Of a stretch of 34,161 nt of DNA, positions 34,028 through 34,161 are shown piece by piece. The DNA comes from Burkholderiales bacterium (GTDB taxonomy: Bacteria; Pseudomonadota; Gammaproteobacteria; Burkholderiales; Burkholderiaceae_C): positions 1-34,161 of the forward strand of contig JACRAZ010000092.1 in NCBI GenBank assembly GCA_016213205.1, in the 5' to 3' direction. The position numbers were made by a program, and so were the translations under genes. The notes under the pieces were generated by a model. It was not told the origin of the DNA, did not search any database, and was given only the letters and a program-made list of their open reading frames with translations. Numbering within the stretch: position 1 is the first letter of the stretch; the number at the start of each line of letters is the position of its first letter.

Positions 34028-34161
34028 GCGCGCCGGGCCGCTCCCAAGCGCGAATCCCGGAGCGCTTTGCGCGGAGGGTAGTCCAGTGAGACATCCTGGG
34101 TCAACCTCCCCCCGCCGAAGCAAGCGCGAGCGCGTTGCCGTGCAGGCTCGGGTCGTAAGGC
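34028..34161. other. Non-coding tail after the methionine synthase half gene
   Basis: These 134 bases run to the window edge. AAGCGC and GCGCTT (near 34048-34069) form a 6-bp inverted repeat with a 10-nt loop, followed by more GCGC-rich repeats. No coding frame or riboswitch consensus is recognised; the second methionine synthase gene may start beyond the edge. Confidence 0.45.

Noticed and set aside
34028..34161. Cobalamin riboswitch near the methionine synthase genes
   Set aside because: No B12-box-like consensus could be recognised in the tail or upstream of 32957.

Overview
The window comes from a high-GC (roughly 70%) bacterial chromosome, most likely a betaproteobacterium of the order Burkholderiales (Rubrivivax/Leptothrix/Ideonella-like). 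This rests on recognising a PhaM-type polyhydroxyalkanoate granule protein, a DUF3567 protein typical of betaproteobacteria, a methionine synthase split so that its homocysteine-binding half is a separate gene, and a glcDEF glycolate oxidase cluster. No rRNA, tRNA, CRISPR array or prophage was seen. The genus is inference.

Layout. (1) 218-6204, minus strand: a compact three-gene operon encoding a DUF1800 lipoprotein, a Tat-signal DUF1501 protein and an RTX-type M10 metallopeptidase with a DUF4214-like tail. A 45-nt-arm hairpin (16-109) lies beyond its 3' end. (2) 6437-7986: an IS1182-like insertion sequence with 22-bp terminal inverted repeats; its transposase is broken by a one-base deletion near 7006. 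(3) 8151-10788: a compositionally distinct (lower GC) stretch holding a beta-propeller lipoprotein and the relic of an XRE/HigA-like helix-turn-helix gene with an in-frame stop. (4) 10789-16558: an EamA transporter, an ECF sigma factor directly followed by a transmembrane Ser/Thr kinase, a second ECF sigma factor facing it, and a small unknown gene with a clear terminator.

(5) 16765-25021, minus strand: a long co-directional run, TraB/GumN protein, phaM (with a possible 22-codon leader ORF), FIST sensor protein, glcD, glcE, an unusual phosphatase-like/methyltransferase fusion, and glcF. The fusion gene sits inside the glycolate oxidase operon with gaps of only 22 and 25 bases. (6) 25063-28875: a VOC protein, a secreted Gln-rich protein, a fumarylacetoacetate hydrolase-family enzyme, a DUF3108 protein and a DUF3567 protein. 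(7) 29030-34027, plus strand: a tandem AAA+ ATPase, a membrane GGDEF-EAL protein with an altered cyclase site, and the homocysteine methyltransferase half of methionine synthase.

Functional threads: glycolate/2-hydroxyacid oxidation (glcDEF), sigma factor/kinase signalling, c-di-GMP turnover, PHA granule biology, methionine synthesis and protein export. The most unusual items are the operon whose three products appear to use three different export routes, and the phosphatase-methyltransferase fusion within glcDEF. All calls come from reading the sequence by eye; no database search was run.
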